This document shows, piece after piece, positions 41,386-50,520 of a stretch of DNA of 64,000 nt. Origin of the DNA: an uncultured Armatimonadota bacterium (GTDB lineage Bacteria > Armatimonadota > Fimbriimonadia > Fimbriimonadales > Fimbriimonadaceae). The translations under genes and the position numbers were made by a program. The notes below the pieces were generated by a model. That model did no database searches. It was not told the DNA's origin and saw nothing but the letters and a program-made list of their open reading frames with translations. Positions within the stretch are counted from its first letter, which is position 1. Each line of letters begins with the position of its first letter. The stretch spans positions 1 to 64,000 of the forward strand of contig CAIVDU010000104.1 of assembly GCA_903904815.1 (NCBI GenBank), read 5' to 3'.

Positions 41386-43398
41386 CTATACTTCGTCCCA
41401 TGGCAGACTCTCATCCAGAAGCTTGCCTCGAAGCCTTACCTTCGCAGCGTCCTTTTCCTCGGCCGTCCAACGAAGATCATAGGCGCCGAATTCGCTCGGT
41501 CGCCAACTGGTGATTCCTTCCGCTAAGTAGTCCGCGACGCTGGCAGGGATATCGGTCCACGCTGCCGCGCCGCGTCGATACTCCGGACTCGGCTCGCCAA
41601 ACCGGCGATACTCCCATTGGATCCGATCGCCTGAGTGAACGCTCACGGAGTTGAATACGTGCCTCTCGTCCACTAACCATTGAGTCAACAGTTCTCGGAA
41701 CGAGCCGAGACGAATTAGCGGAGTCCGGACTCCTTTCAGCATCGCTCGAGCGATGTGTCCGATTTCGACGAAGTCTTCGACTGACCGCGCAGACAACATC
41801 GCGAACGCCTCTTGACCCGCTTGTTGGATGTACCCATCTTCGGGGCAGTTCCACAGTGGGTTGAATATCTCCAAATCCAGACACTGAATGTGCCTGATAC
41901 TCAGTCGCAAGAGGCGAAGGAAGTCCTCTCCGACGGTCTCGTCGCCTAATTGAGAGCGAAACCTAATCGCAACCGAAATCGAGCGAGCCAGGCCATGATG
42001 AGCTCCATTCACATACATTTCACTCAAATTGGCGCAGGCTTCCTGAAGCGCACCAAGGGAGGATTGCAGATCCCACATCGCCATCCTATTCGCCAGCCTT
42101 AGCCCGTAGAGCGCATCCCACGAATTCCTCGCGCCTCCCCCGCTTCGAGTAAGCAAGTCGCGCGACCTCCTTCTTAAGAGCTCGACGATCTCTTCTCCAA
42201 ATTCCTCGCGCAGAGCCTCGCCTTTCATCGGACCAAAGACCGGCACATATCGGTCATAAGCCACTACGATTGGGTCGGTCAGTTCACGAGCCGCCGAAAG
42301 CCAGTTTTCTCCTGAGACGTCGTCATCGCGCAACGTCTGAAGGTTGCGCATTGCCGGGGAAAGATCTGATTCCCGATTCCAATATTCCCGCAACGCATTA
42401 GGATCGAGATGCCGCGTCTCCGCGTTCCATGCCTTGCTCGCTCCCTTCCAGAGCCGAGGCAAAAGCTGTTCAATCAAATCGGGCACCTTCACAAACTCGA
42501 ACATTCTCGTAGATTTACGCGGGTGGGCGGTTCGCGTAAACCTCGGATATTTGTCAAACGCATCGATCAGAACCGGAACCGCCGGATCTCCGATCTTTAT
42601 GAAGCGATTGAGCCACTCATTCCATTCGTAGTTGATCTCCCCCAGGGGAGATTCTCCCAAATCCAACTCGGGTAAAAGGTCAGTCAGGACCGAGACTCGT
42701 TCTTCAATGGGCAGGAGGTCTATAGCATCCAAGTCAGGTGCTGGATGCGGATTAGCGAGCCTAAGTTCGAAGTCGTTGACCAGCGAGTTGGCCAGCTCAT
42801 ATTCTGTCTCGACCTCGTAACCAGTTCGTGGCGGCTTAAAGTAAACGACGCTCAATTCAAGGCTCGTCAAACGTTGCAAAGTCTGGGCGATGCCTAATCC
42901 CTCACGGTCGCGGCGGCCCTTAAGCGCATCCCCGAGAAGTTTCTTGTTCTCAATGATGAGTTCAGAAAAAAGCTCCTTCACGGCGTTCTCGCCGTTGCCG
43001 CAATGTCGCAGAATTTGCCCGTACACAGTCTCCGCTTCGGCCGTCCTTCCAACCAAGAGGAGAACTGCTGCCCTCCCTGGTTCCCGACCGTGATTCGCCG
43101 AAGTTGGGCCCCAGTCAGTGAATGGTCCTCCCTGTGCGATCGCCAGCCAGATTTCCTCCGAACGGATTTCCTCGAAGAGATGCAGCACCGGACCCTCGAC
43201 TCCCGAAAGGTGTACCATTCGTGTCCCATCAGAGGAGACCCAACCGAAATACACGTAGGAATGGGTCGTGTAGGAGACCGTGAATCGCCCGAATCGACAC
43301 CCGCGCGGGTCGCCGAGTCCGTTGCCAAGCAGGAGCCTCATCGCCTCAACGTACACAGAGTCGATTAATGTCTCAGACGGCTCCCACACAGTCAACAT
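41386..43398 (-). CDS. Hypothetical 670-aa protein of the island
   Basis: A soluble protein without signal peptide or membrane segment. Residues 1-100 form a compact alpha/beta part (RFGRFTVSYTTHSYVYFGWV), and the rest is largely helical with HEAT-like pairs (RFIKIGDPAVPVLIDAFDKY; FGEEIVELLRRRSRDLLTR). No catalytic motif recognised. A TAGCAT box ends six bases before the ATG, so it may be leaderless. It lies in the accessory island between broken genes, but its own frame is intact. Confidence 0.7.
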   Translation of the reverse strand: MLTVWEPSETLIDSVYVEAMRLLLGNGLGDPRGCRFGRFTVSYTTHSYVYFGWVSSDGTRMVHLSGVEGPVLHLFEEIRSEEIWLAIAQGGPFTDWGPTSANHGREPGRAAVLLLVGRTAEAETVYGQILRHCGNGENAVKELFSELIIENKKLLGDALKGRRDREGLGIAQTLQRLTSLELSVVYFKPPRTGYEVETEYELANSLVNDFELRLANPHPAPDLDAIDLLPIEERVSVLTDLLPELDLGESPLGEINYEWNEWLNRFIKIGDPAVPVLIDAFDKYPRFTRTAHPRKSTRMFEFVKVPDLIEQLLPRLWKGASKAWNAETRHLDPNALREYWNRESDLSPAMRNLQTLRDDDVSGENWLSAARELTDPIVVAYDRYVPVFGPMKGEALREEFGEEIVELLRRRSRDLLTRSGGGARNSWDALYGLRLANRMAMWDLQSSLGALQEACANLSEMYVNGAHHGLARSISVAIRFRSQLGDETVGEDFLRLLRLSIRHIQCLDLEIFNPLWNCPEDGYIQQAGQEAFAMLSARSVEDFVEIGHIARAMLKGVRTPLIRLGSFRELLTQWLVDERHVFNSVSVHSGDRIQWEYRRFGEPSPEYRRGAAAWTDIPASVADYLAEGITSWRPSEFGAYDLRWTAEEKDAAKVRLRGKLLDESLPWDEV

Positions 43399-43404
43399 TG
43401 TCCC

Positions 43405-43410
43405 ATGCTA
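43405..43410 (-). promoter_or_regulatory. TAGCAT box six bases from the 670-aa protein start
   Basis: On the minus strand TAGCAT is followed by GGGACA and then the ATG at 43398. No ribosome site is in the spacer. Confidence 0.4.
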
Positions 43411-43467
43411 GAACGCCCCCAGAGCGAAAAAGGTTGCGCGCACCTCAAGCGACACCCTCATAGGACG

Positions 43468-43968
43468 CTAACCGAAATAGCCCCGGGAACGCAGTGCCGA
43501 GACCGTAAGGACGTACAAAATGCTATTCGTGATCGCGTGCACCACGATTGCTGCCCCGACTCTTCTGGTGTAAAGGACGACCAGTCCTAGCACTCCGCCA
43601 TAAACGAGTGAGCTTATCGCGCCAATCGGTCCCTGGTACACGTGCCACATGCCGAACAACACGGTGGTGATTCCCCACCCATTCCACTTGCTACTGAAGA
43701 TTTCCGAGAGCCGTCGAAGCATGTATCCTCTGAACAGGAGTTCTTGGGTGGCTGCACTGACCGCGATGCCAAACAGCGCAACGATGTTTGTGATCGATCA
43801 CAATTCGCTGCTAGGCAGTACGAGGAGACCTATCGTTTTGCGATAGAAGGCCTGGCAAAACCAGATCCCGACCAAGCAGACCATGTTCGGAACGTCGATT
43901 CTGGCTCGGAAGCCTAATCTCAAAACCTTGAGCTCTCTCAGACTTACCTTGACAATTGGCCCGATCAA
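43468..43968 (-). pseudogene. CPBP-family intramembrane protease, frameshifted
   Basis: From a TTG start near 43968 the frame reads IGPIVKVSLRELKVLRLGFR, then LVGIWFCQAFYRKTIGLLVL and stops at TGA near 43795. In another frame it goes on with SITNIVALFGIAVSAATQEL, the first motif QELLFRGYML (normally EExxxR), then FGMWHVYQG (second motif with His) and VVHAITNSILY (third motif with His and Asn), to the stop at 43468. All the parts of a CPBP protease are there, so one indel near 43795 broke it. The first Glu of the EE pair is Gln. CPBP proteins cleave or bind peptides in the membrane and often guard bacteriocin immunity. Confidence 0.7.
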
Positions 43969-44120
43969 TCAACCCAGTGGGTTAAAGGATTTACTAACAC
44001 AGCACCGGAGCCCTGGATAATCGGATTGGACTATCACGTTAGTCGTCGAGGCGCATCATCCTACGACAAAGCGGCATTTCCTTGCCAATTCATGCGGTTT
44101 GCGATAGACTGGAGCTTCTT

Positions 44121-44804
44121 ATGAGAGCAGCGTCGGTCTTTTTTATTGGTGTTTTGAGCGCAGCGGCAAACGCCCAGGTTGTGCTGGATAGTTTCGATAT
44201 CAGTCAGCAGATCCCTCACTATTACCCCTTCACCTCAACGGTTTCGCACCCTCTGCTTGGCCGTCGGTCCTTTGGAGGCACGTATTACAACGGCTGGTAT
44301 GAGACAGCCTCGTCGACCTACGGGGTCACCGACACCCCATCCGGTTCGAGTGGCGTACTGTCCTTTCAGTACAACTCCGTTAACGGTGTCGCTGCCTATG
44401 CAAGCTATTGGAGCACCACCGGCGCAACCGTCAATCTTTCAGGTGACTCATCGTTTGCGTTTACGCTGGGCAAGGTTCAAGGCACGAACTTCGTCGGCCT
44501 ACTGATCCACAACTCAAACGGAACCACGCTGTACGACTCCAAGACAATCGACATCTCGAATTCCTACAGTTCGTTCAATCTTCGGTTCAGCGACTTTACC
44601 GGCACAAGCATCGTGCCCTTTCAGTGGGACAAGATTGACGAGATCGACCTCCAGGTTGGCAACTACGGAGGTCAGTCGGTCACTGAGTTCAACTACTTTG
44701 GCGCCGCCGCCGCTGCCGCCGTTCCTGAACCCTCCACCGTAGCGGCACTGACCTTCGGTGCGCTTGGGCTCCTTCTGCGTCGCAAGCGGCGCTGCCAATC
44801 GTAA
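44121..44804 (+). CDS. PEP-CTERM surface protein
   Basis: A 227-aa exported protein. ATG 44121 follows GGAGCTTCTT. Signal peptide RAASVFFIGVLSAAANAQ, then a beta-rich domain of about 170 residues (SGVLSFQYNSVNGVAAYASY) and the sorting signal VPEPSTVAALTFGALGLLLR with RRKRR. It is the second PEP-CTERM protein of the window; the two central domains are not alike. A hairpin follows. Confidence 0.85.
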   Translation: MRAASVFFIGVLSAAANAQVVLDSFDISQQIPHYYPFTSTVSHPLLGRRSFGGTYYNGWYETASSTYGVTDTPSGSSGVLSFQYNSVNGVAAYASYWSTTGATVNLSGDSSFAFTLGKVQGTNFVGLLIHNSNGTTLYDSKTIDISNSYSSFNLRFSDFTGTSIVPFQWDKIDEIDLQVGNYGGQSVTEFNYFGAAAAAAVPEPSTVAALTFGALGLLLRRKRRCQS

Positions 44805-44839
44805 ACTACGCATACGGGGTCGTACACCGCCTCTCGACA

Positions 44840-44870
44840 CGAATCGATCCCGGATGGAGGGATCGATTCG
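44840..44870. terminator. Hairpin between convergent genes
   Basis: Perfect 12-bp stem CGAATCGATCCC/GGGATCGATTCG with a 7-base loop (44852-44858). No T run, but it lies between the convergent stops at 44804 and 44994. Confidence 0.65.
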
Positions 44871-44993
44871 ACACTAGTTCTCTCCCTCCATTACAGACAG
44901 AATTGTGCGGTAGCCTCAATTGGCAAAACCGAAAAGATCGGGTTGGATGATGACTGGATAAAAACCGGAATCAGGCAATGAGCTTTGCCGTGG

Positions 44994-45470
44994 TCAGCCC
45001 TTCGAGTGCTGCAAAAACTCAGTGACTGAACTGACGTCCATTCTGCGCATCGATTCGAACTCGCCATGCTTCTGGCTGAAGAGTAACTGACCATTGGCAT
45101 CCAAAACTGCGACCGCCGGAACGCCTTTTTCAAGCGGCACTTCGTATTTCTTGGCGATGTCCACGTTCTTGTCGAACTTGCCTATATTCACGTCAACCAG
45201 GATGAAATAGGTTTTGAGCAGAGTCGCGTTCGGCTCCTGATGGTAGTAGGCGTCCAAGGCGCGGCAGTCCCCGCACCAGTTCCCGCCGAAGTCAAGCAGG
45301 ACTCGCTTGTGCTCTAGTTTCGCCGTCGCCAACGCCTTCTTGATCTCCAAGTGAGCGTCCGTGGTCTCGGAGTAAATATTTGGCTTCGGTGGCTTGGTCG
45401 GTTCCTGAGTGAGCGCCACTCGGCCGCTTAGGGCAGCTACCAAAAGAATCGAAGTCGTCGACACACGCAT
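44994..45470 (-). CDS. Secreted thioredoxin-fold protein (CGDC)
   Basis: A 158-aa exported protein with signal peptide MRVSTTSILLVAALSGRVAL. The active-site motif is NWCGDC (Cys66, Cys69), of the thioredoxin_7/DUF255-like type, and EKGVPAVAVLDANGQLL contains the cis-Pro. It probably reduces or carries disulphides in the periplasm. Convergent with the PEP-CTERM gene. ATG 45470. Confidence 0.82.
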   Translation of the reverse strand: MRVSTTSILLVAALSGRVALTQEPTKPPKPNIYSETTDAHLEIKKALATAKLEHKRVLLDFGGNWCGDCRALDAYYHQEPNATLLKTYFILVDVNIGKFDKNVDIAKKYEVPLEKGVPAVAVLDANGQLLFSQKHGEFESMRRMDVSSVTEFLQHSKG

Positions 45471-45642
45471 AGTGCGTTCACTTTACATCCTTCGGGCAAG
45501 AATCGAAGTGTTTGCTACCACCGAAACTACGTCTATAACGTGCGAACGGCCAGATGCGCGATACTAAAAGCTAGTTTTCTCCGATTCTCAAGTGCCCGCG
45601 GGAAACGAGAAGGACCGTCCGAAAACGCCTTCCAGGAACACC

Positions 45643-47949
45643 ATGCTAACCCTCCTCGTCGCCATCGCACTCGCGGGTTCCCTCCCGCTGAAAATCGGCA
45701 TGCCGAGCGGCGTTCTCGACAGACTTTCTCCCGCCCCACCTCAATCCGTGAAGTTCAGCGGACGACTCGGAGAGAAGCTAGACCTATGCGTGGATCACCG
45801 GCTGCTTCCTCAAGACACCGAGGCGCTCGTCGCCTCCTATCGTGCCAAGACTGAAACCGGTGTCGCCGACTGGCGTTGCGAGTATTGGGGCAAATGGTTC
45901 ACTTCCCTCGCCCTGGCTGATTCCTATCGCTCGACAGCAGCCACCCAGGCAAAATGCGCGGAAGCAGCCAAGGCCCTCGTAGCCACTGCCGCCCCCGATG
46001 GCTATCTCGGGACCCGAGTTCCCGCCCACCGGCTTGAAGGATGGGACGTATGGGGCTGCAAATACGCCTTGCTCGGCCTCATAGCCGAATACGATCGAAC
46101 CCACGACGCCACCATCCTAGCCGCCGCACGCCGAGAATCGGACGTCCTGATCGACGAACTTGGACCCGGCAAAACCGACATCGCCGACGTGGGGGAATGG
46201 AACGGCTTACCCGCGTCGTCAGTGTTAGAACCCATCGTGCTGGTCTACGAACGAACCGGTGATGCTAAGTACCTCGACTTCGCCAAGCACATCGTAGCCT
46301 CTTGGAGCGCGCCCTCAAAACGTCTACCCAAGGGTATGAGGCTGATTGAAGATAGTCTCGCCGGGAAGAGACCAGACCAGATGTGCGCCCCAAAAGCGTA
46401 CGAAATGATGTCTTGCTTCGAAGGACTGTGTGAACTTTATCGAGCCACCGGCAACCTCGCATACCTCGACGCATCCGCAAGCCTGGCGCAAGCTATCACA
46501 CGAGACGAGGCGACTCTGGTCGGAGTCGGAACCAGCAGTGAGGTTTGGTTCAGCGGTGCTAACAAACAGACCGGCCCGGTTCCAAAGCCCATGGAAACCT
46601 GCGTCACCGTGACGTGGATGAAGTTTTGTGACCAACTGCTTCGTCTCACCGGGGACGTCCGCTACGCAGATGAACTCGAAAAAAACCTCTATAACGGTCT
46701 CCTCGGCGCAATGATGCCAGACGGGCGATGGTGGTCGTACTTCAGCGGCATGATGGGCGTTCGCGTTCCGAGCTATGTCCAACACCCAGACGTCGGTCTG
46801 AGCTGCTGCGTCGTCAATGGCCCGAGGGGACTCATGCTCACCCCGTTTTGGGCATTCATGCAGAACGCTGAAGGCCCGGTCGTGAATCTATACGCTCCTG
46901 CTTCGGCTCAGATCGGCTCGGTGAAACTGGACATAAGCGGTGATTATCCGGTAACCGACCATGCAGAAATTAGGCTCACACCGGCAGCCCCCCGTGAATT
47001 CACCCTCACCCTACGCATTCCTTCCTGGAGCGACAAGACTGAAGTGAAAGTCAACGGAAACGCGATCGCAGTTGCCCCTGGTTATGCAAAGATCCGACGC
47101 AAATGGCGCGCCTGGGATCGGGTCACCCTCAAATTCGATATGCGAGCCAAGATCGTCACACAGTCCGGACAGGTCGCCATCAAGCGTGGTCCAGTAGTGC
47201 TGGCACTCGATAATCGCCTGACGCCGTCAGCCGACGTGCAAGTAACGATAGGCGGCAACCCCCAGCTCAAGTCTGATCCTGCCGCCGCAAAGAAAATTGG
47301 CGCATGGATGGCATTTAAAGTTGGCCCGTTAACCTTCTGCGATTACGCCTCGGCCGGTAACGGATTCCGTGAGCAGAACACGTTCCGCACTTGGTTGCCT
47401 CAACCGCTCAAGCTTGCGACCCTTTACAAAACCGGGCAGACTTGGCAGACGCTCACCCATGCTCAGACCTGGACCAATCCGCCGGCGCCACGACCAGAAA
47501 TCGAAGACAAGACCAAGGATTTGGCTCTCGCCGCAAATGGCGCCACCGCCACTTCAGACAGTGAGTACGGCCCCGAACCTCAGAGCACAATCAAGGTGAT
47601 CGACGGGATCATCGCCACACCTGAAGATTTCTCGAACCGCTGGCACTCCTCGCTGGACTCTCCACACCCCCATTGGGTCGAGGTCCAGCTGGCGAAGCCG
47701 TCAACCATCCGGAAGATCGTGATCCGCTTCGCCGATCCTGATGGCTACCCCGTCGATTTCGAGGCGACCATCTCCGTAAACGGCAGACCCCGCCAATTGT
47801 TCAAAGTCTCGGGAAACCGCGACCCGCGAATCTTCCAAACAACCATCAGCCCAGTCACCAGCGACACTTTCCGACTGACCATAAACTCCTCGGCAAACCC
47901 CAGATACCCAAACGCCGCCCAAATTAGCGAAATCGAACTCTATCCGTAG
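45643..47949 (+). CDS. GH127-type beta-L-arabinofuranosidase-like enzyme
   Basis: A 768-aa exported enzyme. ATG 45643 follows CCAGGAACACC; the longer frame is not used. Signal peptide LTLLVAIALAGSLPL. The (alpha/alpha)6 barrel shows WRCEYWGKWFTSLALAD, GYLGTRVPAHRLEGWDVWGC and YNGLLGAMMPDG. The key GH127 residues are seen: Glu and Cys in METCVTVTWMKF and the Cys pair in LSCCVVNGPRG, of which the second set is the cysteine nucleophile region of Bifidobacterium HypBA1. The C-terminal part (about 640-768) is an F5/8-type carbohydrate-binding domain (HPHWVEVQLAKPSTIRKIVI). It likely removes L-arabinofuranose from plant or extensin glycans. Confidence 0.87.
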   Translation: MLTLLVAIALAGSLPLKIGMPSGVLDRLSPAPPQSVKFSGRLGEKLDLCVDHRLLPQDTEALVASYRAKTETGVADWRCEYWGKWFTSLALADSYRSTAATQAKCAEAAKALVATAAPDGYLGTRVPAHRLEGWDVWGCKYALLGLIAEYDRTHDATILAAARRESDVLIDELGPGKTDIADVGEWNGLPASSVLEPIVLVYERTGDAKYLDFAKHIVASWSAPSKRLPKGMRLIEDSLAGKRPDQMCAPKAYEMMSCFEGLCELYRATGNLAYLDASASLAQAITRDEATLVGVGTSSEVWFSGANKQTGPVPKPMETCVTVTWMKFCDQLLRLTGDVRYADELEKNLYNGLLGAMMPDGRWWSYFSGMMGVRVPSYVQHPDVGLSCCVVNGPRGLMLTPFWAFMQNAEGPVVNLYAPASAQIGSVKLDISGDYPVTDHAEIRLTPAAPREFTLTLRIPSWSDKTEVKVNGNAIAVAPGYAKIRRKWRAWDRVTLKFDMRAKIVTQSGQVAIKRGPVVLALDNRLTPSADVQVTIGGNPQLKSDPAAAKKIGAWMAFKVGPLTFCDYASAGNGFREQNTFRTWLPQPLKLATLYKTGQTWQTLTHAQTWTNPPAPRPEIEDKTKDLALAANGATATSDSEYGPEPQSTIKVIDGIIATPEDFSNRWHSSLDSPHPHWVEVQLAKPSTIRKIVIRFADPDGYPVDFEATISVNGRPRQLFKVSGNRDPRIFQTTISPVTSDTFRLTINSSANPRYPNAAQISEIELYP

Positions 47950-47967
47950 GAGCTACCATTAGGGCGA

Positions 47968-48384
47968 ATGAGCATCCTCGCCGACTTCTTTGTCTCTACT
48001 CAAGAAGCAGCCGCTTCGTATGATCCCGATTCCAGACCGGTCAGCGACGTTGCACGATTGGGAGGCCTGATCCCTATTCATCTTGAACTCCTCTGGGCGA
48101 TCCTCCAGGGACGTGAGTGGGACACCGACCTGATGGCCGAGTTCGAGGATCTTGAAGAAAGTGAGTCCGGCACATCCTGGCTTGTTCGTCTTCCAGATGA
48201 CCTCGTTGCACGTCTTGCCCAGGCGTCGGCAAACGAACTCATCGATGCGAGATTCGAATGGGCTGCCACTGAGGAGTTGTCGTGTGATCCTTCCGAACTC
48301 ATAGAGGTTGTGGAGTCGCTTCGTCGCCTTTCTGAGAACGCGATGGCAACGAACCGTAGCGTCTTCTTGAAAGGCTCTCTATAG
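47968..48384 (+). CDS. Hypothetical 138-aa protein
   Basis: A soluble acidic protein, helical and strands mixed (IPIHLELLWAILQGREWDTD; LIDARFEWAATEELSCDPSE). I see no named domain. TACCAT ends eight bases before the ATG and there is no ribosome site, so it may be leaderless. It lies 18 bases after the GH127 stop, yet has its own promoter-like box. Confidence 0.6.
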   Translation: MSILADFFVSTQEAAASYDPDSRPVSDVARLGGLIPIHLELLWAILQGREWDTDLMAEFEDLEESESGTSWLVRLPDDLVARLAQASANELIDARFEWAATEELSCDPSELIEVVESLRRLSENAMATNRSVFLKGSL

Positions 48385-48442
48385 TCGAATGGCGGAGTCC
48401 GGTTTCCCAGAACTTTTCGAGCTAAAGCAGCGTGTCCGAGAC

Positions 48443-48919
48443 CTAGTAGCCCCAGGTCGAGACCTTGGACACATCCATGCTGATGCTTGACGGATGAAGT
48501 CCAGCGATAAATCGGAATAGCGCAGAAGACTCATCGGTTGGCTCGTAAACCGCGTTTGACCACCAGCGCACACTTCGTCCCTTACGAACAACAAACAACT
48601 GATCGACCCCGTCGACAGTCTGAGGGTCGATTTTGGCCCTGGGACCAGACTCCATCCGGTCAAAATCGGTGTGAGCAATCAGATCCCTAAGCTTCTTGAG
48701 ATCCGTCTTGGACAAGCGAAAAGGCGGTGTCGGTGCATTTCGGTCCTGGGTCGACCAGGAATTCACCAGGCCATCATCCCGAATCGTTCGAAATGATGCT
48801 CCTGCAGGGTCGCCTCCCAAGCTTTCGATCTTCACAATCTCGCGTTTGGCGAGGACCGCGTCGTGCTGGATCCAAGCCGGAACGTCAAGCAACGCAATGA
48901 ATGCGAGCGCGAACACCAT
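48443..48919 (-). CDS. Hypothetical secreted protein, 158 aa
   Basis: The first 20 residues (MVFALAFIALLDVPAWIQHD) resemble a short signal peptide. The rest has an alternating polar/hydrophobic pattern of a small beta-domain (LAKREIVKIESLGGDPAG; VDQLFVVRKGRSVRWWSN). No family recognised. It is encoded downstream of the cytochrome-monooxygenase gene in the same direction, 50 bases away, and so may belong to that unit. Confidence 0.55.
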   Translation of the reverse strand: MVFALAFIALLDVPAWIQHDAVLAKREIVKIESLGGDPAGASFRTIRDDGLVNSWSTQDRNAPTPPFRLSKTDLKKLRDLIAHTDFDRMESGPRAKIDPQTVDGVDQLFVVRKGRSVRWWSNAVYEPTDESSALFRFIAGLHPSSISMDVSKVSTWGY

Positions 48920-48969
48920 AAAACCACTGACGCCCGAACAGAAATCTAGTTTCGTCTCACCAAGAAAGT

Positions 48970-50520
48970 CTACTTGTTACGATTAGACGTAACCATTCTC
49001 ATGAATTCCTGATGATTCAGCATGCCCTTCTTCTCTTTGCCATAAATCGCGACGGCAAACTTGGCCTCCGTAGCCGGGTCCGAAGTCTTGCTCGCGCTCT
49101 CACGAACATCTTCAATGAAAGAAAGAAACGCAGTGAGTTCCTTTACATTGAGAGAGCCGTCGTGGTCCTCATCGAAATGCGTAAAGATCTTGTCCAGAGT
49201 CAAGTGATCGTTTCCAAAACCGCCCTGATCTCCCAGTGAAACACCCTTCGTCACGTGCTCGTCGTCGAACGTGTAGCTGAAGAAGGCGAAGCACATCTCG
49301 TTGGTAGTCTGTTCTCCGAAGACCACCTGCTTGGGGGGATTGTTTGGATTATGGGGATTCGCCGCTGAGTTGTCGTAATGGGCTACAAGAGAAAGAACCG
49401 TTCCCTTTGGCAGATGGACCGGCTCCTTGTAGGAATACCGAGTCTGCCAATTGAAGTCGTAGGGATCAACGTGGATGAGTTCTCTTTGCTTACCGTCGGG
49501 GAACTTAGCCGTGACCGTCATATCATGCCCTAGCAGATGCATATGAGGAATCACGTCTAACAGCGTTACCGGCGTCGTGATGTCCATGGAGGACGTTAAC
49601 TCGTAGCGGCTATCCCCGGCTGGTATGCGAATCAAGACGTTATGAAGTGAGTCCCACCGAACGGGCTTATCAATAGGACCCTTGGCAAACTTCAAACCGA
49701 TTTGCGTGAGATCACTCTCCGGCTTGCCATCCTTGTGATAGTGCATCTGAAGGACAAGATCAGCGCCCTTCGGAAGCCAAAAGCCATGGCCTTGGGGCAG
49801 AACTTGGGGTTGCAACCCAGGAGCCCATCCGCCTAGAGACCCAGACGGCTGGAATCCAGGGCCTCCAAATGAAGCGTAGCCAGGCTTCCCATCCTTGCCT
49901 TCCATCTTCCGAGCGACGCCCTTATCGTCGACGTAAATCAACACGTGGTGCACCACGCGCCGGTTGCCTGGGCGCAGTTCGATCCCCGTGATGTACCGCC
50001 CTTCCGGATAATTGGTTGGGATGACGAAGCACCGGTAATCATCTTCGCCCTCAGCGGCGATCGGGTACGCCAGAGCTGGCTTACCGACAAAGTCAGGCTG
50101 TCCCATCGCCCATCCTGGCGTGAATTTGGGAGGAGCGGGAGCCAGACTTAAGTCACCCTTGGGGGCGCCTGCCTTTGCCCATGCCGTGATGATCGCAATC
50201 TGGGATTCAGTCAGGGTGCGCTCGTTTGTGAACTCACCATGAGAAATCGCCTGCCAAGGCGGCATGTACTTCGATTTTATCGCCGCGACGAGAGTCGGCG
50301 CTTTAGAACGAGCGTCTTCGTAGCTCGTCAAATTAAATGGAGTGACCTCGCCTGCGTGATGGCACACCGCACACTTCGCATAAAGAATCGGAGCCACGTC
50401 TCGGGCATAGGTCGGAACCTTCTTGCTTGCCGAGGTTGAACTGTGGGCGGTGGGGGTCGCAGCTACGGTGAAGCCAAGTAGGACAAGCGCGCCTGGCAAG
50501 AGAGTCTGTCGAAGGTTCAT
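48970..50520 (-). CDS. Cytochrome c / copper monooxygenase-like / EF-hand fusion protein
   Basis: A 516-aa exported protein. Signal peptide 1-26. Domain 1 (about 35-120) is a class I cytochrome c: haem motif CAVCHH (Cys50, Cys53, His54) and the axial Met in SKYMPPW. Domain 2 (about 130-430) has the copper sites of ascorbate-dependent type II monooxygenases: the HH pair in RRVVHHVLIY, QMHYH, PHMHLLGHDM and a Met in TNEMCFAFF. Domain 3 (about 440-516) has an EF-hand DEDHDGSLNVKELTAF and a second weaker one (GKEKKGMLNHQEF). The start overlaps the stop of the redoxin gene by 4 bases (ATGA). Electrons would flow through the haem to copper; substrate unknown. Similar cytochrome/monooxygenase proteins occur in Acidobacteriota and Verrucomicrobiota. 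Confidence 0.88.
   Translation of the reverse strand: MNLRQTLLPGALVLLGFTVAATPTAHSSTSASKKVPTYARDVAPILYAKCAVCHHAGEVTPFNLTSYEDARSKAPTLVAAIKSKYMPPWQAISHGEFTNERTLTESQIAIITAWAKAGAPKGDLSLAPAPPKFTPGWAMGQPDFVGKPALAYPIAAEGEDDYRCFVIPTNYPEGRYITGIELRPGNRRVVHHVLIYVDDKGVARKMEGKDGKPGYASFGGPGFQPSGSLGGWAPGLQPQVLPQGHGFWLPKGADLVLQMHYHKDGKPESDLTQIGLKFAKGPIDKPVRWDSLHNVLIRIPAGDSRYELTSSMDITTPVTLLDVIPHMHLLGHDMTVTAKFPDGKQRELIHVDPYDFNWQTRYSYKEPVHLPKGTVLSLVAHYDNSAANPHNPNNPPKQVVFGEQTTNEMCFAFFSYTFDDEHVTKGVSLGDQGGFGNDHLTLDKIFTHFDEDHDGSLNVKELTAFLSFIEDVRESASKTSDPATEAKFAVAIYGKEKKGMLNHQEFMRMVTSNRNK

Noticed and set aside
38700-44000. A second copy of the tRNA-Gln 3' end as attachment site of the island
   Set aside because: I read the region for GGTTCGAATCCACGG-like sequence and saw none besides the tRNA itself.
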